From Nematostella vectensis (Eukaryota > Cnidaria > Anthozoa > Actiniaria > Edwardsiidae): 64,000 bases of DNA. The notes beneath the pieces are model-generated. The model was given only the letters and a program-made list of their open reading frames with translations, did not search any database and was not told where the DNA came from. Position 1 is the stretch's first letter; the number at the start of each line of letters is the position of its first letter. A program made the translations under genes and the position numbers. The DNA lies in contig NC_064037.1 in assembly GCF_932526225.1 (NCBI RefSeq), forward strand, positions 11,390,203 through 11,454,202, in the 5' to 3' direction. This document shows, in pieces, positions 49,351-64,000 of the stretch.

Positions 49351-51377
49351 GAATGAGTGGACATTGCGAGATGTTAGTAACCGACGCCGCAGCCGGTTTG
49401 GACGTGTGACAATAGGATACGACAGGGAAGCATAACCAATTTAACAGATGTGGACGAACAGGTAAAAGATGCGACGATGTATAGTCAGCGCGACTATTCA
49501 CCAAACAAACCAATCAAACTGCAGTGATCCGCGTGTGTTCAAAACTTCAAAGCGATTATAAGTATAACTTACTTTTACTCATCCTACCCCCTCTCAATAT
49601 GGCATTAAAAGGCGGCATAAAAATATTAGGAATAGTTTTCTCAAAATCCACTTTTCAAACTTTGAATTTATTCCAGCCAATCAAACAAAGCCGATCAGCA
49701 GTTGCTTTTATTCATTGGCAGTCAAGACTAGCTTTTTTTAACACTTTGTCTGAAGTTCCCCAGTAATAATGTAAACGGCTGTGATCTAACGTAGTTTACC
49801 TGAGGCGACGTCTCTAGTTCCCCCGGTCCACACACAATATCTGAACAGGCTCACGAGAGTGAACCACGCGTGCGCGAGTGTGCCTTGTGGTCGCCTCTTC
49901 TCTCGGCGACGTTGGCGCGCAATGCGCACCCTCTCGGGAAGTCGCGCCTAGGACGCAACACGCTTGCAATCAGGACAAAATACACGTGCAAAGAGGGCAA
50001 AACATATGTGCAATCAGGAAGAAATACATATGCAATCGGGACGCAACATACGTGAAACAAAACAGGGTTTAAAATCATCTCAAAACAGAACTCGACTTAC
50101 CATGCGCGCGCACCTTTAGTACAGTAACTTTTCTTTCTTTAGCTCTTTTCTTACAAACCCCGAATCAAATATCCTTGTTAGCAACAATTATACTCACGAA
50201 TAAAGCTTAGCACATTACATGTCCGCTAGGATAAGAATGCTAAACTAAGCAGACCTGGGGCATGATAATCACTTAATTGTATAGTGACGTCACTAAGTGA
50301 TTATTCTAGAATTATTTTTTCCCACGGCGAGTGGTCAGCGGATACCTCGCAAAAACTGCCGAGAACGTTAAACATAGAATGCAAATTGTTAGCGCCATTA
50401 CATGTCAACATGCAGTGAGTTTTGTCCACGACACTTTTATTCCACATATTGATCAACCTACCCTTTCAGCGTAGAAATTTGAAATTAAGATAAAATCTAA
50501 CAAGCAACCATTGTCTGCTTCATGGTCGATTATCCAGGAACCGGAGCTGTTTGGGCGGGAAATCCCGAACCAATTGCGGGAGAATGATTTTTTATGAGTG
50601 TCGCGCACATTTCATGAATCGTTGTTACATCAGATTCGAAACCTATTAGCAAGTTATAGGTTTCTGATCTGATGGATTGTCACGGTGTATCCACATCTTA
50701 CGAAGCTAGTTTTAGTTATTTGTTGTCCTTAGCGGAAACATAGAGTTAGCATTGTAGTCTCGTCTGCAAAGATGTTTTTGTAGGAAACTCCCCTACGTCA
50801 GCTCTATCATATTAATCAATATTTGAGAAAGGCTCTGCTCAGAGGAGTACGGTATTCCAAAATGTTTCTTCCCAGCTGTCCCAAAGATTCTAATCTACCA
50901 CACCCTCAGTAAAAAGGGCTTAATTAGCCAAGTGCAACCGTGAGAACCACCCCGAGCCGAGCCTTATAAAAAGGGCCTGCACGCTCTGTGTAATTCACTC
51001 TGTTCACTTATAAAATCACTTCTCTTTTACTCATCACTTTAACCACAACTCCAGTCAGTACTCTTCTTCTCAAATAAAGCAGTGCCATCAAAGATTCTAC
51101 AGTACTTGGTACCTCTCGTTACAGTTTTATGGTGCTTCTGATAGGCGACAAGTTTAGATCAAAAGTCTTGGATTTTTTTTCTTTGCTATTTATTTACAAA
51201 ATTACAAACAAAAGACAATTGGCTAGTAATCGTTGTATCTTTTCAAAATGAATTGGACAGACGTAGTAAAGTCAAAATCGATCTCACGGCTTTTCTCTCG
51301 CCGCTGATTTAAGACAACCGCTCAAGAAACTATTTCCCGCAATTCAAGGGGTTATAAGGTTTGGGTTGCCGGTGTCA
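49351..51377. other. Intergenic interval upstream of the 562-aa gene and downstream of beta-glucuronidase
   Basis: No supportable gene. An AATAAA in minus orientation at 51189..51194 lies ~185 bp past the beta-glucuronidase stop and is a candidate polyadenylation signal. Short diverged repeats with ATACATATGCAATC occur at ~49965..50060. Confidence 0.5.
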
Positions 51378-54300
51378 TTATTGGTTCCCTGTGGTGGGTG
51401 TTCGCGACTCGAATTTGACAAGCGCGTCTAAGAGTTCGTCTCCTGTAGATGTTGGACTCTGCTCGAGTGTTATATTCAGGTATCGCTGGCGCAGGACAAA
51501 GGCAGCGGCTTTCGGCTGACGTTCACGCGTCAAGATTCCCTTCTTGTTGCCGACAACTCGGGTGACCCCTAGAATGTTGAGAGAAAGGAGAACGGTGGGA
51601 ATTGGAATGTTACATTCTTTACACAACATACTATTTAACTAGCCCTGAGTTAAGTTGAGGACAAAACTGCGCTAACACTTCTAAACTGCGATATGTCAGG
51701 CACAACCGGAGGCTTGGGCACGAGACTGGAATGAAAAGGAGGCGGATGAATTTGAAAATTGAAACAGAAAGGAAAAACATGAGAAATGTAGAGTAATGTT
51801 GGCAAAAAGGCACCATCTCACTCCTGTGATGATAAGGGATTTCTAGAGGGAGTCTAAAAAATTAGACTTTGCGGACCCCAAGCTCGCGCTGACGTCACCG
51901 GAAGTAAAGTTTATTCTACATTTTTGCCATAAAATGTTTTTTTTTCCGTAGGGTAGAGGCGAAAATGATGTGCTGCTATTTCGCAGTTTGATCGTGAGTC
52001 TTACCTTGCTGGGTCATGAAGTCCGCGAAATTCCATATCATCTCTCCTACTAGAAACTCTTTTCTGAGCTTATCGAACACGGGGAAGTACTGGTCAATCG
52101 ACTCGATCTGAAAAAAAAACAAAAAAAACAAACATAGTCATCATGATTATAATAATCATAACCAATACCACCATTTTTACTAACAGTACCCGGTCCTGTC
52201 TCCATTATCATCACCAATCACTTTAACCATCACCGTCATCAGTACGACTATCACCGTAACTACTTTACCATCATTATTATCATCACTACCACCATCACCA
52301 TTATTACCACCCTCACTATCATCATCATCATTATCATCATCTACATCACCATCGTAACCGTTATCATCATCATTCAGCAGCAGCCTAAGCAGTCACCGAT
52401 AAACATAATCGTCACTGTCTTATTCAAGACCGTTACCTGGTATTCTTCAGTGAACATCAAGGCTGGATCCTGAAAAAAGGAGAACACATAAGTAAGAGTC
52501 TGGGCCGTACTAAAATATCAAGCCATATTCAAAACTGATGTAATTCACAGAGATTTTATTTAAAGGTGTTGTCCCCCCCCCGCCTCTCCCCCGGCGACCC
52601 GGCTCCTAACACAGTGTATAATAACCCTTCTCCAGGAAGGGAGCTAGTGTCTGAGTTTTACCGAGTGAAGGCCTGCCAAGGTATCTGCGCCGTATTCTGC
52701 TTGTACCACAGGCTTCTTGAAGGTTTTGTACCAGTCCATCAGCTCTTCCTCTAATTGCCTTGAGATGAGCTGCGTTTGTCCGAAATCGTGGTACCACGCG
52801 TAGTAGCGGTTACACAGAATCACGTCCACGAACTGCACCTGAAACAAACGAATTCCTATTTTGGAATAGCGCGCAGGCCATCCTTGGGCATCCAGGGCAT
52901 CGAGGTCAGTGTAACGAGGCGGCGGGGGGCGAGGGAGTGCCTCGTTATCGCGCCTTGACTTCGATGCCCTGGGTTCCCGAGGATGCGCAGCTTATTCCTT
53001 GGTATCCTGGTTAGGATCTCTGTATCGGGCCTGGCGCCCGTTTCTCTCGAAACACCCGAGAATTCTCGGGCCCGAAAAAAATATTTTGCATTTTTGCCCA
53101 AATTTTCGCATGTTTTCCTTTTTGAGAACCGCTTTCATGTTTTAGAACAGTTTGAACTTCCTCTTGGTTCATATTCCATATGATGATTTTCGAAGTTTTG
53201 CTGAAGCCAGGAAGTTATCCGAAAGGTCTCATTCTTAATATTCAAGCAATGTGAATTTTGGGCCCGAGAAGTTCGGGAAAGATCAAAATCTATAAATCTA
53301 TGAAGAGAATCATCCTTTACATAAATATCTGTGGTAAAATACGATGTTTGACGATATTTCAACACATTTCGATACCATAAATTTTATAGAAATTAGCTAG
53401 CTTTTCAAATTTAAGGAATAGATCGTTTTCCGGCCCGAGAATGCACGGGTGTTTTCGGAGAACGAGCCCCAGAGGTGGAAAGTCAACGGTCTCCTGCGTT
53501 TTAAAAGCTTTCCGTGGTTCATCTACAAACTCAAGAACCGGTCATGAAGCGGCCAGAATGCAACCAGTCATGGTGCAAGCCAGAATAGGAAAGTCTGGAC
53601 GCATCCTCGGATCTAAACCTGTTACAAATGGAATATTTGGTCCGTACCACTTTGTCGCTCCACGCTTTGAAGTTCGTAACGAATGTGACAGGCCGAGTTG
53701 GGTCAAGTTTACGGGTCTCTGAGAAGATCGGGCTGAAAGAGTGATTTACAAATGGGTGAGTGATTGGGCAGGCCCGTAGCTGGAGAGATTCGGGGGTTCG
53801 GAAGAACTCCTCCATTCGAATGGAATTTCCGCTTTAATTAAGGAAAACTAACCACCACTACGACGTAGGACAAGCTTTTGTTGTGCCGAATAAAATACCA
53901 CATTTGTTTTGATTGGGGCAACAGAAACTTCACAACAAGTTTTCTTTAAATACTCTCAACCTATTAAGCGCAACTCATACATCACATTTAGATTCGCACA
54001 GCGAGAGCGCGGCGTATGAAACGAGAGTAAGAATCCAAAAAGGACCAGCAAAAAGGAGGAGGAAAAAATGAATCCACACTATATCATCCTAAGGCCACGA
54101 AAACAAAAACACATCAGGAAGTTATGGCACAATTTGGACTGAAAACAGTACGACCTTTTTTCCATCCCTTTTTTAATGAGCCGTTTTCTAGATAATGGGA
54201 GCCCTGTGGATTGAGGTTTGTTTACAGCTGTTTGTCACTCTTTCTGTGTCACGTGAACGAATTCCAGTAGCTCTAACAGAATGCGTAGCAAGAACTTATT

Positions 54301-57300
54301 TTTCATGAACTTACGCGAAGTACTTTTCGGCTTGGGCGAGGTTCGACAGGGGCTCGTTAGCTACAGACCACATGACAACCGCTGGCCTGTTCTTATCGCG
54401 GCGCACAAGCTCCGCCATGACTTCTTGGTGATGCTTGAGGGAGACTGGGCCAAAGTTATCACTAAAGTGAGATGCAGATCAATAGTTATGCATTTTTCAA
54501 TAACATCCCATTTGATTTTACAAATTCTATAATTTATTTACTGTCTACTACGCGGCCACGCCCAGATGACGTCTCGACATTTAAATTGCTGATACTCTTA
54601 CGACAATCAAAGGTGTTAATTCACAGCCAAACACGGCAAACAGATTTTTATCGAACGCCTATTTTTATACGAAACTAATGCTCACACAATGAATATCCTC
54701 TATTTTCTCGATAATAATTTAGCCAGGGGCTAGACGTTTTTTTTTCACGTACTGTGCCTGTGATTAAACCAATTCGATTGTTCTATTTGGACAATTGGAC
54801 AGTACATAAAAAAACAGCAATTGTCCAAGGCCTCAGCCATCTTGAGTTGTATGATCATCCTGAATGGTAGAAAGAATTAAGAATCCTCGTGGACATTCGC
54901 TAAAATTTGGCGCCTTTTAACAATCACATGTTTATCAAGTCAACATTTTGATTGACAGAAGAGTTTCAGTTTAAAGCCGCATTGTCACCAGTTTACTTCC
55001 GGTCGATTACGATAACAATTTTAGATGGTTTTTAACGGGAAACGCGAAAAAAATATTTCAAAATATTGGAAGCAGTGTGTCTATCGCAAGTTTCTTCGAG
55101 GATGTGATTGATAATTTAGAGCGGATGGCATGTTAAATATCTCGGATTCTAATAGATTCTTTTGTCTTTTAACGGTTGAGGTTTCCGTCGGACCTCCGGA
55201 AGTGAACTGGTGACAATGCGGCTTTAAGACTTCCTGGGAAGTAAGCAATCAGACATAACTGAAGATAGACAAGCATCAAGATTCCGAAATCCTTTATCGT
55301 ATACTCACGAATAATGAATTCCGACGCCGGGAGACTCATCAATGACCACTATGCCTGTCCGGTCGGCCATGTCCATTATTTCCTCGGCGTACGGGTAGTG
55401 ACTTGTCCGAAATGAGTTACCTCCCAGCCACTTCATCAGGTTAAAATCTTTAGCGATCAGCACGTTGTCGAGACCCTTGCCTCGGATCTGAGGAATACGA
55501 GAAGGCCGCATTAGCTTTACTAGAGGCGGGTGTAGGGGGCGCGTCCTTTCCCCCACCCCTACCCCCACCATCGTTACGCACCCCCTTGTCTTCTCGGAAA
55601 GTAAAGCCATAAGGAGCATATTAGGGACAACGGCTCGTATAATAATTATTCTTCTAGTGAAACGCTGACCATCTTTTAAGTTGGGGGGATATAGTGAAGA
55701 TTGAAGGGGCTGAAGGTTAACTTATTGATCTCCTAGTCAAATGGGGTGATAAAAACCGAAACTTACGTTCGCATCCTCGTGTTTTCCAAAGCCTTTGAAG
55801 TAGAACTCTCTGTTGTTGAAAAGAAATTTTGTCCCTTCGACACGAACAGTCCTGATTCCCACAGGAAGGCGATAAACGTCTTGTAAAGAAGATTGGGTTG
55901 ACGATGTTGAAATCTGCATAGGTAAACATCTATTATGAATAACAATGCTACAATACTATGATGCGTGGTAGGCGATAGACGTCTTGTAAAGAAGATTGGG
56001 TTGACGATGTTGAAATCTGCATAGGTAAGCGCGTACCCATGGTAAGCGCCTACCCAGGATTTGCTGGGGGGGGGGGGGAGGGGAATAACAATGCTACAAT
56101 ACTATGATGGGTGGCAGGCACGTACCCAGGATTTGCTGGGGCAGGGGGGTGGGGGGGCGCAGGCAAAGGTATCATATGAAAAAAGCATAGTGTTTGAAGA
56201 TTAGAAACGACCCAATTTTTGGTCGCCAAGGGGGGTGCGCGCATTGTTGGTAGTTATGGTAATGGTAATGATAATGAATGTGAGTTAAACGATGATGGTG
56301 ATGGTGGTTGTTGTGATTGTGATGGTTGGTGATGGTAATGGTGTTGATAATGATTGATGGTACGATGATGGTTATGGCGATGATGGTGACGGTGGTTGTA
56401 ATGGTTATGATAATGTTTGTGGTGAAGGTGATGGTGACGGTTATGATGGTAATGGTAATGGTGATGGTGACGATGGTTGTGATGGTTTTAGTAATGTTTG
56501 TGGTTATGGTGATGGTGATTATAATGACGGTGGTGGCGATGATGGTGACGGTGGTTGTAATGGTTATGATAATGTTTGTGGTGAAGGTGAAGGTGATGGT
56601 GACGATGGTTGTGATGGTTTCAGTCATGTTTGTGGTTATGGTGATGGTGATTATAATGACGGTGGTGGCGATGATGGTGACGGTGGTTGTAATGGTTATG
56701 ATAATGTTTGTGGTAAAGGTGAAGGTGATGGTGACGGTTATGATGGTAATGGTGATGGTGAAGGTGATGGTGACGATGGTTGTGATGGTTTTAGTAATGT
56801 TTGTGGTGATGGTATTGGCGATGGCGGTTATGGTCATTGCACCCTAAATGCTATAGACTGATTTCCTTAGCAGACCTTTAGAGTGTACAGATACGCCGTG
56901 TTGTTGCTCATTCCAATTGGCCACCATAGGACCGGATTCCGGACAGTCAACTCCCCCTCAAACTTCTCTGTCCCCTCAACGGATGCCACGACAAACCCCT
57001 CGTGATCCAGTAATTCGTACTTCATATCGATATCCCCTCTCGGAATAGACTTGATCGCACCGACCACTGACAGAAACTTGACAGTTCCGACATTGTCACT
57101 GAATGACGTTGTTATGGTGATGTCAGAGAGGTAAACTACAGGGGTGGTGTAGAGTTTGACAGGGCGATGGATTCCCGCATAATTGAAGAAATCAAATTGA
57201 TAGGTCTGGATGAAGTAGCCAGGGGGGTGCCTGTGTGAGAATTAATGAAGGCACAATTGTTAATCTAGGATTTAGGGGGGTTGTGGGAGAATTAATGAAG

Positions 57301-60300
57301 GCACAATTGTTAATCTAGGATTTAGGGGGGGGGGGTTGTGGGAGAATTAATAAAGGCACAATTGTTAATCTAGGATTTAGGGGGGTGGGTTTGTGGGAGA
57401 ATTAGTGACCCTTGGTTGATATAACTTATCCATATATTCTCCTGATTTAAGTGGCAATACACAACGTACACATGATAACTTTCGGTGATAGGACTGCAAT
57501 ATGTCAATTACCGATTTTTCGCTTTAAAACAGGTGTATGTTCCAGGTGTGTTTCGCCAGCTTACTCGCGCTTAGATAATAGACCGAGTTGCAGGGTGATT
57601 CCTGTCCCCCTTTCTTCGCAAAGTACTGCATCTTTTACCCCGAGGGGTTTGGGAGGCTGTGAGCGTGTTGTCGCTATGGGGGAGGGGGTAGTAGGGTAAG
57701 TGTGTAAGGGGTGAGCGTGTTGTCTCTATGGGGGTAGTAGGGTAAGTGTGTTGCCCCTCCCCAAGTATTGCATCTTCCCGGGGGGGGGGGGGGGGTAGAA
57801 GGGGTGAGCGTGTTGTCTCTAGGTGGAAGAGGGTTGTAGGGTGAGTGTTTTGCTAGATAGAAATGTGATACTCACCAGTCCCAACCCTCGCAAAGTATTG
57901 TATCTTCCCCGGGGGAGGGGGTAGTAGGGTGAATGTTTTGCTGATAGAAATGTTATACTCACCAGTCCCCACCCCCCCCAAAGTATTGTATCCTCCCTGG
58001 TGGGAGGGTAGTTGGGGTGAGCGTGTTGTTGATGGCCGCTGTAATTCTATTGGTCTGGTCGTAGTGTAAGAATTCACTGACATCTGCTTCAAATGGAAGG
58101 TGGCCTCCTTCATGCTCCATCACTTTCTCGCCGTTTACCCACTGAAAAATGACCATAAAAATGGAATATGAATCTCAGTAAGACATTCATGCACTGTCAC
58201 CTAAAAAAGCACTCGCCTTCAAAATGACCATGCTCCATTCACATATGACATTATTATCTCCTTATTATTTCCTATTGTTTTCCTTACTCTGAAGGGATTT
58301 TAGGGAACTGAAGCGTAATGTGATGTTAAGGGGGTTGGAGGGGTGGGATGGGCATTGTTTAGACACTTCCGAGTAAGTATCAAGTGGGTAGAGGGGGTGG
58401 GGGTGCATGAAAAAGATAAGGTACATTTTATGCGAGTCTGAGGTACGCGCACGGCCGAACACCCGACGGCGGGACGAGCAGATGCCGAGTGTTGATCGGC
58501 CTTTGCGCCAAGTGAAAAAAAAAGTACTTCCAAGCGCCCCTCCTTTCCCCCGCTTATCGCTTATTTTACTTAGTCTGAAAGTACTTACCACAATACTGTA
58601 GTAGTGCGCACTCTCAAAACGCAGAACCACCCTTGTTGAGTTGTCCTTCCACCTCTGAGGGACATACGTGTCCATGTCGTACCAGGCCCAGCCGATAAAG
58701 TCCCTGATAGATTTCTCCTGGGTGATGTCGTTATAGCTTGCAGGCACCGGCATTGGTATCACTCTACCAGACTAAACGGTGATCAGAATAACACAGAAGA
58801 TGTTTAAGGGCTCATACCATGGTACCCATAATACATTGGTATCACTCTACCAGACTAAACGGTGATAAAAAAATAAAATATGTTAAAAGGCTAGCACCAT
58901 TCTACCCATGATGCATTGGTATCTCCTATTAGACTGAATGGCGATCAATTGTTATAAATGCACTCACTATAACGACAGGCGCGTACACAGGATTGGCCCG
59001 AGAGGGGGTGCGCAGTCATAGGAATCATATAGAAAATGCATGCTATTTGAAGATTTTTGAAGATTCCTTAAACACGAACGCGCACTATAAAAGCTGTCAT
59101 AGGAATAAAAAAGAAAATGCATGCTATTTGAAGATTTTTGGCATGTCAAGGGGGGGGGGTGTGTACGCACCTGAACAATACCTGCAATCTGGTTGGTTTG
59201 CTATTCACCATCTATCCAGCGATAGATAGCGTGTAGCGAAAACCGGCGTTTTAAGCGAAAAAATGTCGGGTTTATTTTCACGATTTGCAAATATTCTTGA
59301 GAAGTAGATAAAATGATCGATGGATCAATCCCTTAGAAAAAAAAGATTTCTAATTGCAAGATATGATTGCTTCGACAAATGACGGTTAAAAGCTAAAAGT
59401 TGCTTAGTTTTCGCAGTGGTTCACTAATGAAGAAGCAATGAAGCAATGTGAAGAGACTGCAACTTTGGAAGTGCATAAATTTGCTTTATATCTCAATTCG
59501 GTAAAAATAATCGTGCACGATTGAATTTATACAGCGAGACGTTCGAGGCTCTGGAACCAGGGTTCCGTCGTCGTAGCTTATAAATAGAAAACGACCAACG
59601 CAAAGTGACAGATAAAGGGCCCCCGAATGGTCCCCCGAAATTTCGATGTGCTCGCTGCTCGATTTATTCAACAACTAAAAAATCCTCGCATAAAAAAAAA
59701 CGCGGAGCTCGCAAGTGCTCGCCAAATACCATTCCCCCTAGATAAGGAAAAGCACTGCAGAAAAGCGTAACTATTATTCTTTTATTCGATCATGGAACAG
59801 TGTAAACAGGAACAGTGGAAACAGGATATAGTATTGACCTATTGTACTGACCCAACACATGTATTTGTGATAGCGACTCGTGTCCACAGGTGGAGTCGGT
59901 GGCAACTGACCCGAATAACAAATGTGTTTATAACTGTTGAAAGCGGATACAAACTGACATTCTTCGAAATTATTACCTCTCGTGGCTACTTTGAGTAACC
60001 AAATCAATATAAAAAGATAATTAGCATGGTAACAGAATGGATTCATGAAATTTAACATAAGAAAAACATAAATTACACTGAATAATTCAGAAACTTGATG
60101 TTTGAAGTTCAAATAAATATCCAGTGTTCATAAGAAAATTTCCATTTTTACATAAAAAAAAACAATTTTTGGTGCACGGATTTGTCACACACTTCCGCGA
60201 GGATAAAGCGGAGCCCACGATGTAATAAACGAATATTAAACAAATATGACCATACGAGTTCGAGGCATAAAAGAATAACGATACGTTCCTACCTTTTCTA

Positions 60301-60508
60301 AAGGCTTGCTGTACCATTTCTCCTGAAACCCAGCGTCTCTGGTTTTACTCGAGTCAACCCTGAAGTTCCAAAGACCATTTAAATCTTTTAATTCTCTACT
60401 TTCAGATTCTCGTGGAAACAACATTCCCGGCAAAGGATCGGCGAGGTTAGGCTTGGGAATAACAGTTAGGCAACATATAACGACAAAAAAGGTTCTTGTT
60501 CCCGACAT
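51378..60508 (-). CDS. GUSB: Beta-glucuronidase, complete, 12 exons
   Basis: Lysosomal glycoside hydrolase family 2 enzyme that removes beta-D-glucuronic acid from glycosaminoglycans. Exons (minus): 60293..60508, 58589..58771, 57963..58141, 56876..57230, 55767..55913, 55309..55487, 54315..54461, 53648..53732, 52662..52838, 52437..52469, 52005..52107, 51378..51568. Total 1995 nt, 664 aa, exact phase; human GUSB is 651 aa. Signal peptide at 1-~23 ([13 protein letters not shown]). The sugar-binding domain includes FIGWAWYD; the barrel has [11 protein letters not shown]. The acid/base Glu is E456 in SVANEP and the nucleophile E545 in QAEYGA, matching human E451 and E540. C-terminal IWNFADFM and [12 protein letters not shown] are conserved. 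No defect seen. Several splice junctions lie in tandem duplications. Confidence 0.96.
52139..52385. repeat. Degenerate ATC/ACC-rich simple repeat in intron 10 of GUSB
   Basis: Irregular CATCATCACC-type triplets between exons 10 and 11. Confidence 0.8.
55866..56117. repeat. Tandem duplication covering the exon 5 acceptor of GUSB
   Basis: The first ~50 coding bases of exon 5 and its 3' splice site (55866..55920) recur at 55969..56025 with few changes, and the flanking AACAATGCTACAATACTATG recurs at ~56085. The second copy includes an intact AG (acceptor start at ~56016), so it is a decoy partial exon in intron 4. Confidence 0.85.
56250..56840. repeat. Long degenerate GGTGAT/GTTATG-rich repeat in intron 4 of GUSB
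   Basis: Higher-order array of GATGGTGACGGTGGTTGTAA-type units ~90-130 bp long, repeated several times. The Val/Met-rich ORF on one strand and Thr/Ile-rich ORF on the other are products of the repeat. Confidence 0.9.
57222..57405. repeat. ~50-bp tandem repeat abutting the exon 4 acceptor of GUSB
   Basis: Three and a half units of GAGAATTAATGAAGGCACAA...AGGATTTAGGGGGG. The first unit contains the real acceptor (57231..57232), so the exon 4 border lies at the edge of the array. Confidence 0.85.
57600..58030. repeat. Degenerate minisatellite that includes the exon 3 donor of GUSB
   Basis: Repeats with GCAAAGTATTGTATCTTCCC, G-runs and GGTGAGCGTGTTGT fill the start of intron 3. The real exon 3 end (57963) plus donor is one unit; a nearly identical donor copy (ACTCACCAGTCCC) lies at ~57871..57883, 87 bp away. 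Confidence 0.8.
58752..58945. repeat. Triplicated acceptor region of GUSB exon 2
   Basis: CATTGGTATCACTCTACCAG followed by ACTAAACGGTGAT occurs at exon 2's border (58752..58784) and again at ~58835..58867, with a third diverged copy at ~58914..58945. The second keeps an intact AG (exon start would be 58854). Confidence 0.85.
58976..59171. mobile_element. MITE with CAGGCGCGTACACAGG-type ends
   Basis: Ends 'caggcgcgtacacagg' and inverse 'gtgtacgcacctg', with two internal copies of AAAATGCATGCTATTTGAAG. Located in GUSB intron 1. Related fragments lie near 21120..21200 and 56112..56240. Confidence 0.7.
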
Positions 60509-61069
60509 GTTTGTCTCGGCCTCGTCTTTTAGCAGTCTTCTGCTTCACTCTAGATCTATTTGTGTAGAACTTGATGGCGCTGTAATTCAAATACGGAGAA
60601 CTATGGGTAATATTTATTCTACTTCCGGTTCCGGTGGACTAAAAAATCACAACAGATCATCTAAGTCAATTAGGGTTTAGATTAAAGAGATTTCTAGTAT
60701 CAAATACATTAATGTAACACATAATTTGTTTTAATTGCTGAGAAAAAAGGGCCATAATTTTTTTACATGCATTTATTATTCCTGTACATAAAATGAACAA
60801 AGGGAAGCAAAATTATAACGTGATTGGAACAAAAAAATGAGAGTTGAAACGCTTGACAGCTTTTTTTATTCACAGCGACACACATATGATTTATACAGGG
60901 TGATAATTGGTACTTTGGTAGCTGCAAAGAAATCATCTAGTTATCTCTAGAAACTTTTGTTTATTGATTTCTCTTGTCAAAGTCTCTGGAGTCTAGAGAT
61001 TAAACATTTTACTGCTTTATAAACACTTGCGATTAAAAAAGTACAAGGATGTTAGTGCATTAAAAACCA
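60509..61069. other. Intergenic: GUSB promoter side and CHEK2 3' side
   Basis: The interval holds the presumed GUSB promoter and the CHK2 3' UTR. An AATAAA in minus orientation at 60865..60870, ~200 bp past the CHK2 stop, is a candidate polyadenylation signal. No gene seen. Confidence 0.5.
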
Positions 61070-63934
<2,865 letters not shown>

Positions 63935-64000
63935 CTGCATAAAAAACAAACAAACAAATAAAATGACAGACGTTAAAGGAGAATCACTCAAAAGTTTTTA

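Noticed and set aside
56172..56847. Long Val/Met-rich (plus) and Thr/Ile-rich (minus) open frames
   Set aside because: Translation of a GGTGAT-type simple repeat within GUSB intron 4.

Overview
The window is a piece of an intron-rich animal nuclear genome, probably an anthozoan cnidarian such as a sea anemone. This is inferred from vertebrate-like genes with many short phase-matched exons, a low-GC background full of MITEs and simple repeats, and a Polinton/PLV-type element. No sequence search was possible, so the species is a guess. I assembled exon structures by hand from splice sites and reading phase. Four complete multi-exon models close exactly in frame.

Host layout, left to right: an MNT-like bHLH-zipper repressor (minus, ~1-6034, open at the left edge); a 13.1-kb Polinton/PLV-like element (6977-20062); a gene-poor stretch (20252-25915); a single-exon class A GPCR (plus, 25916-26950); a 2-oxoglutarate/Fe(II) dioxygenase of 7 exons (minus, 28683-35031); an unrecognised 598-aa gene of 6 exons (minus, 36918-43434); an unrecognised 562-aa low-complexity gene of 3 exons (minus, 47219-49350); a complete beta-glucuronidase of 12 exons, 664 aa (minus, 51378-60508); and the C-terminal 8 exons of a CHK2 checkpoint kinase (minus, 61070-63934, open at the right edge).

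The element has ~0.7-0.9 kb terminal inverted repeats and is much richer in GC than its surroundings. It encodes a retroviral-type integrase, an FtsK/HerA-like packaging ATPase, a likely capsid protein, several small membrane-type proteins and, on the other strand, a large replication protein: Cys-rich N-terminus, degenerate PolB-like region, SF1 helicase and HNH module. Most of its genes carry frameshifts or in-frame stops, so this copy is decayed, although catalytic motifs survive. Its most striking feature is a complete type I hammerhead ribozyme motif in both terminal repeats, each reading outward. Hammerheads are established in Penelope-like elements and retrozymes; I do not know of one described in a Polinton terminal repeat.

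A second theme is tandem duplication that straddles splice sites. The dioxygenase exon 6 donor is amplified into a ~40-bp minisatellite, and four beta-glucuronidase junctions are duplicated or embedded in repeats.
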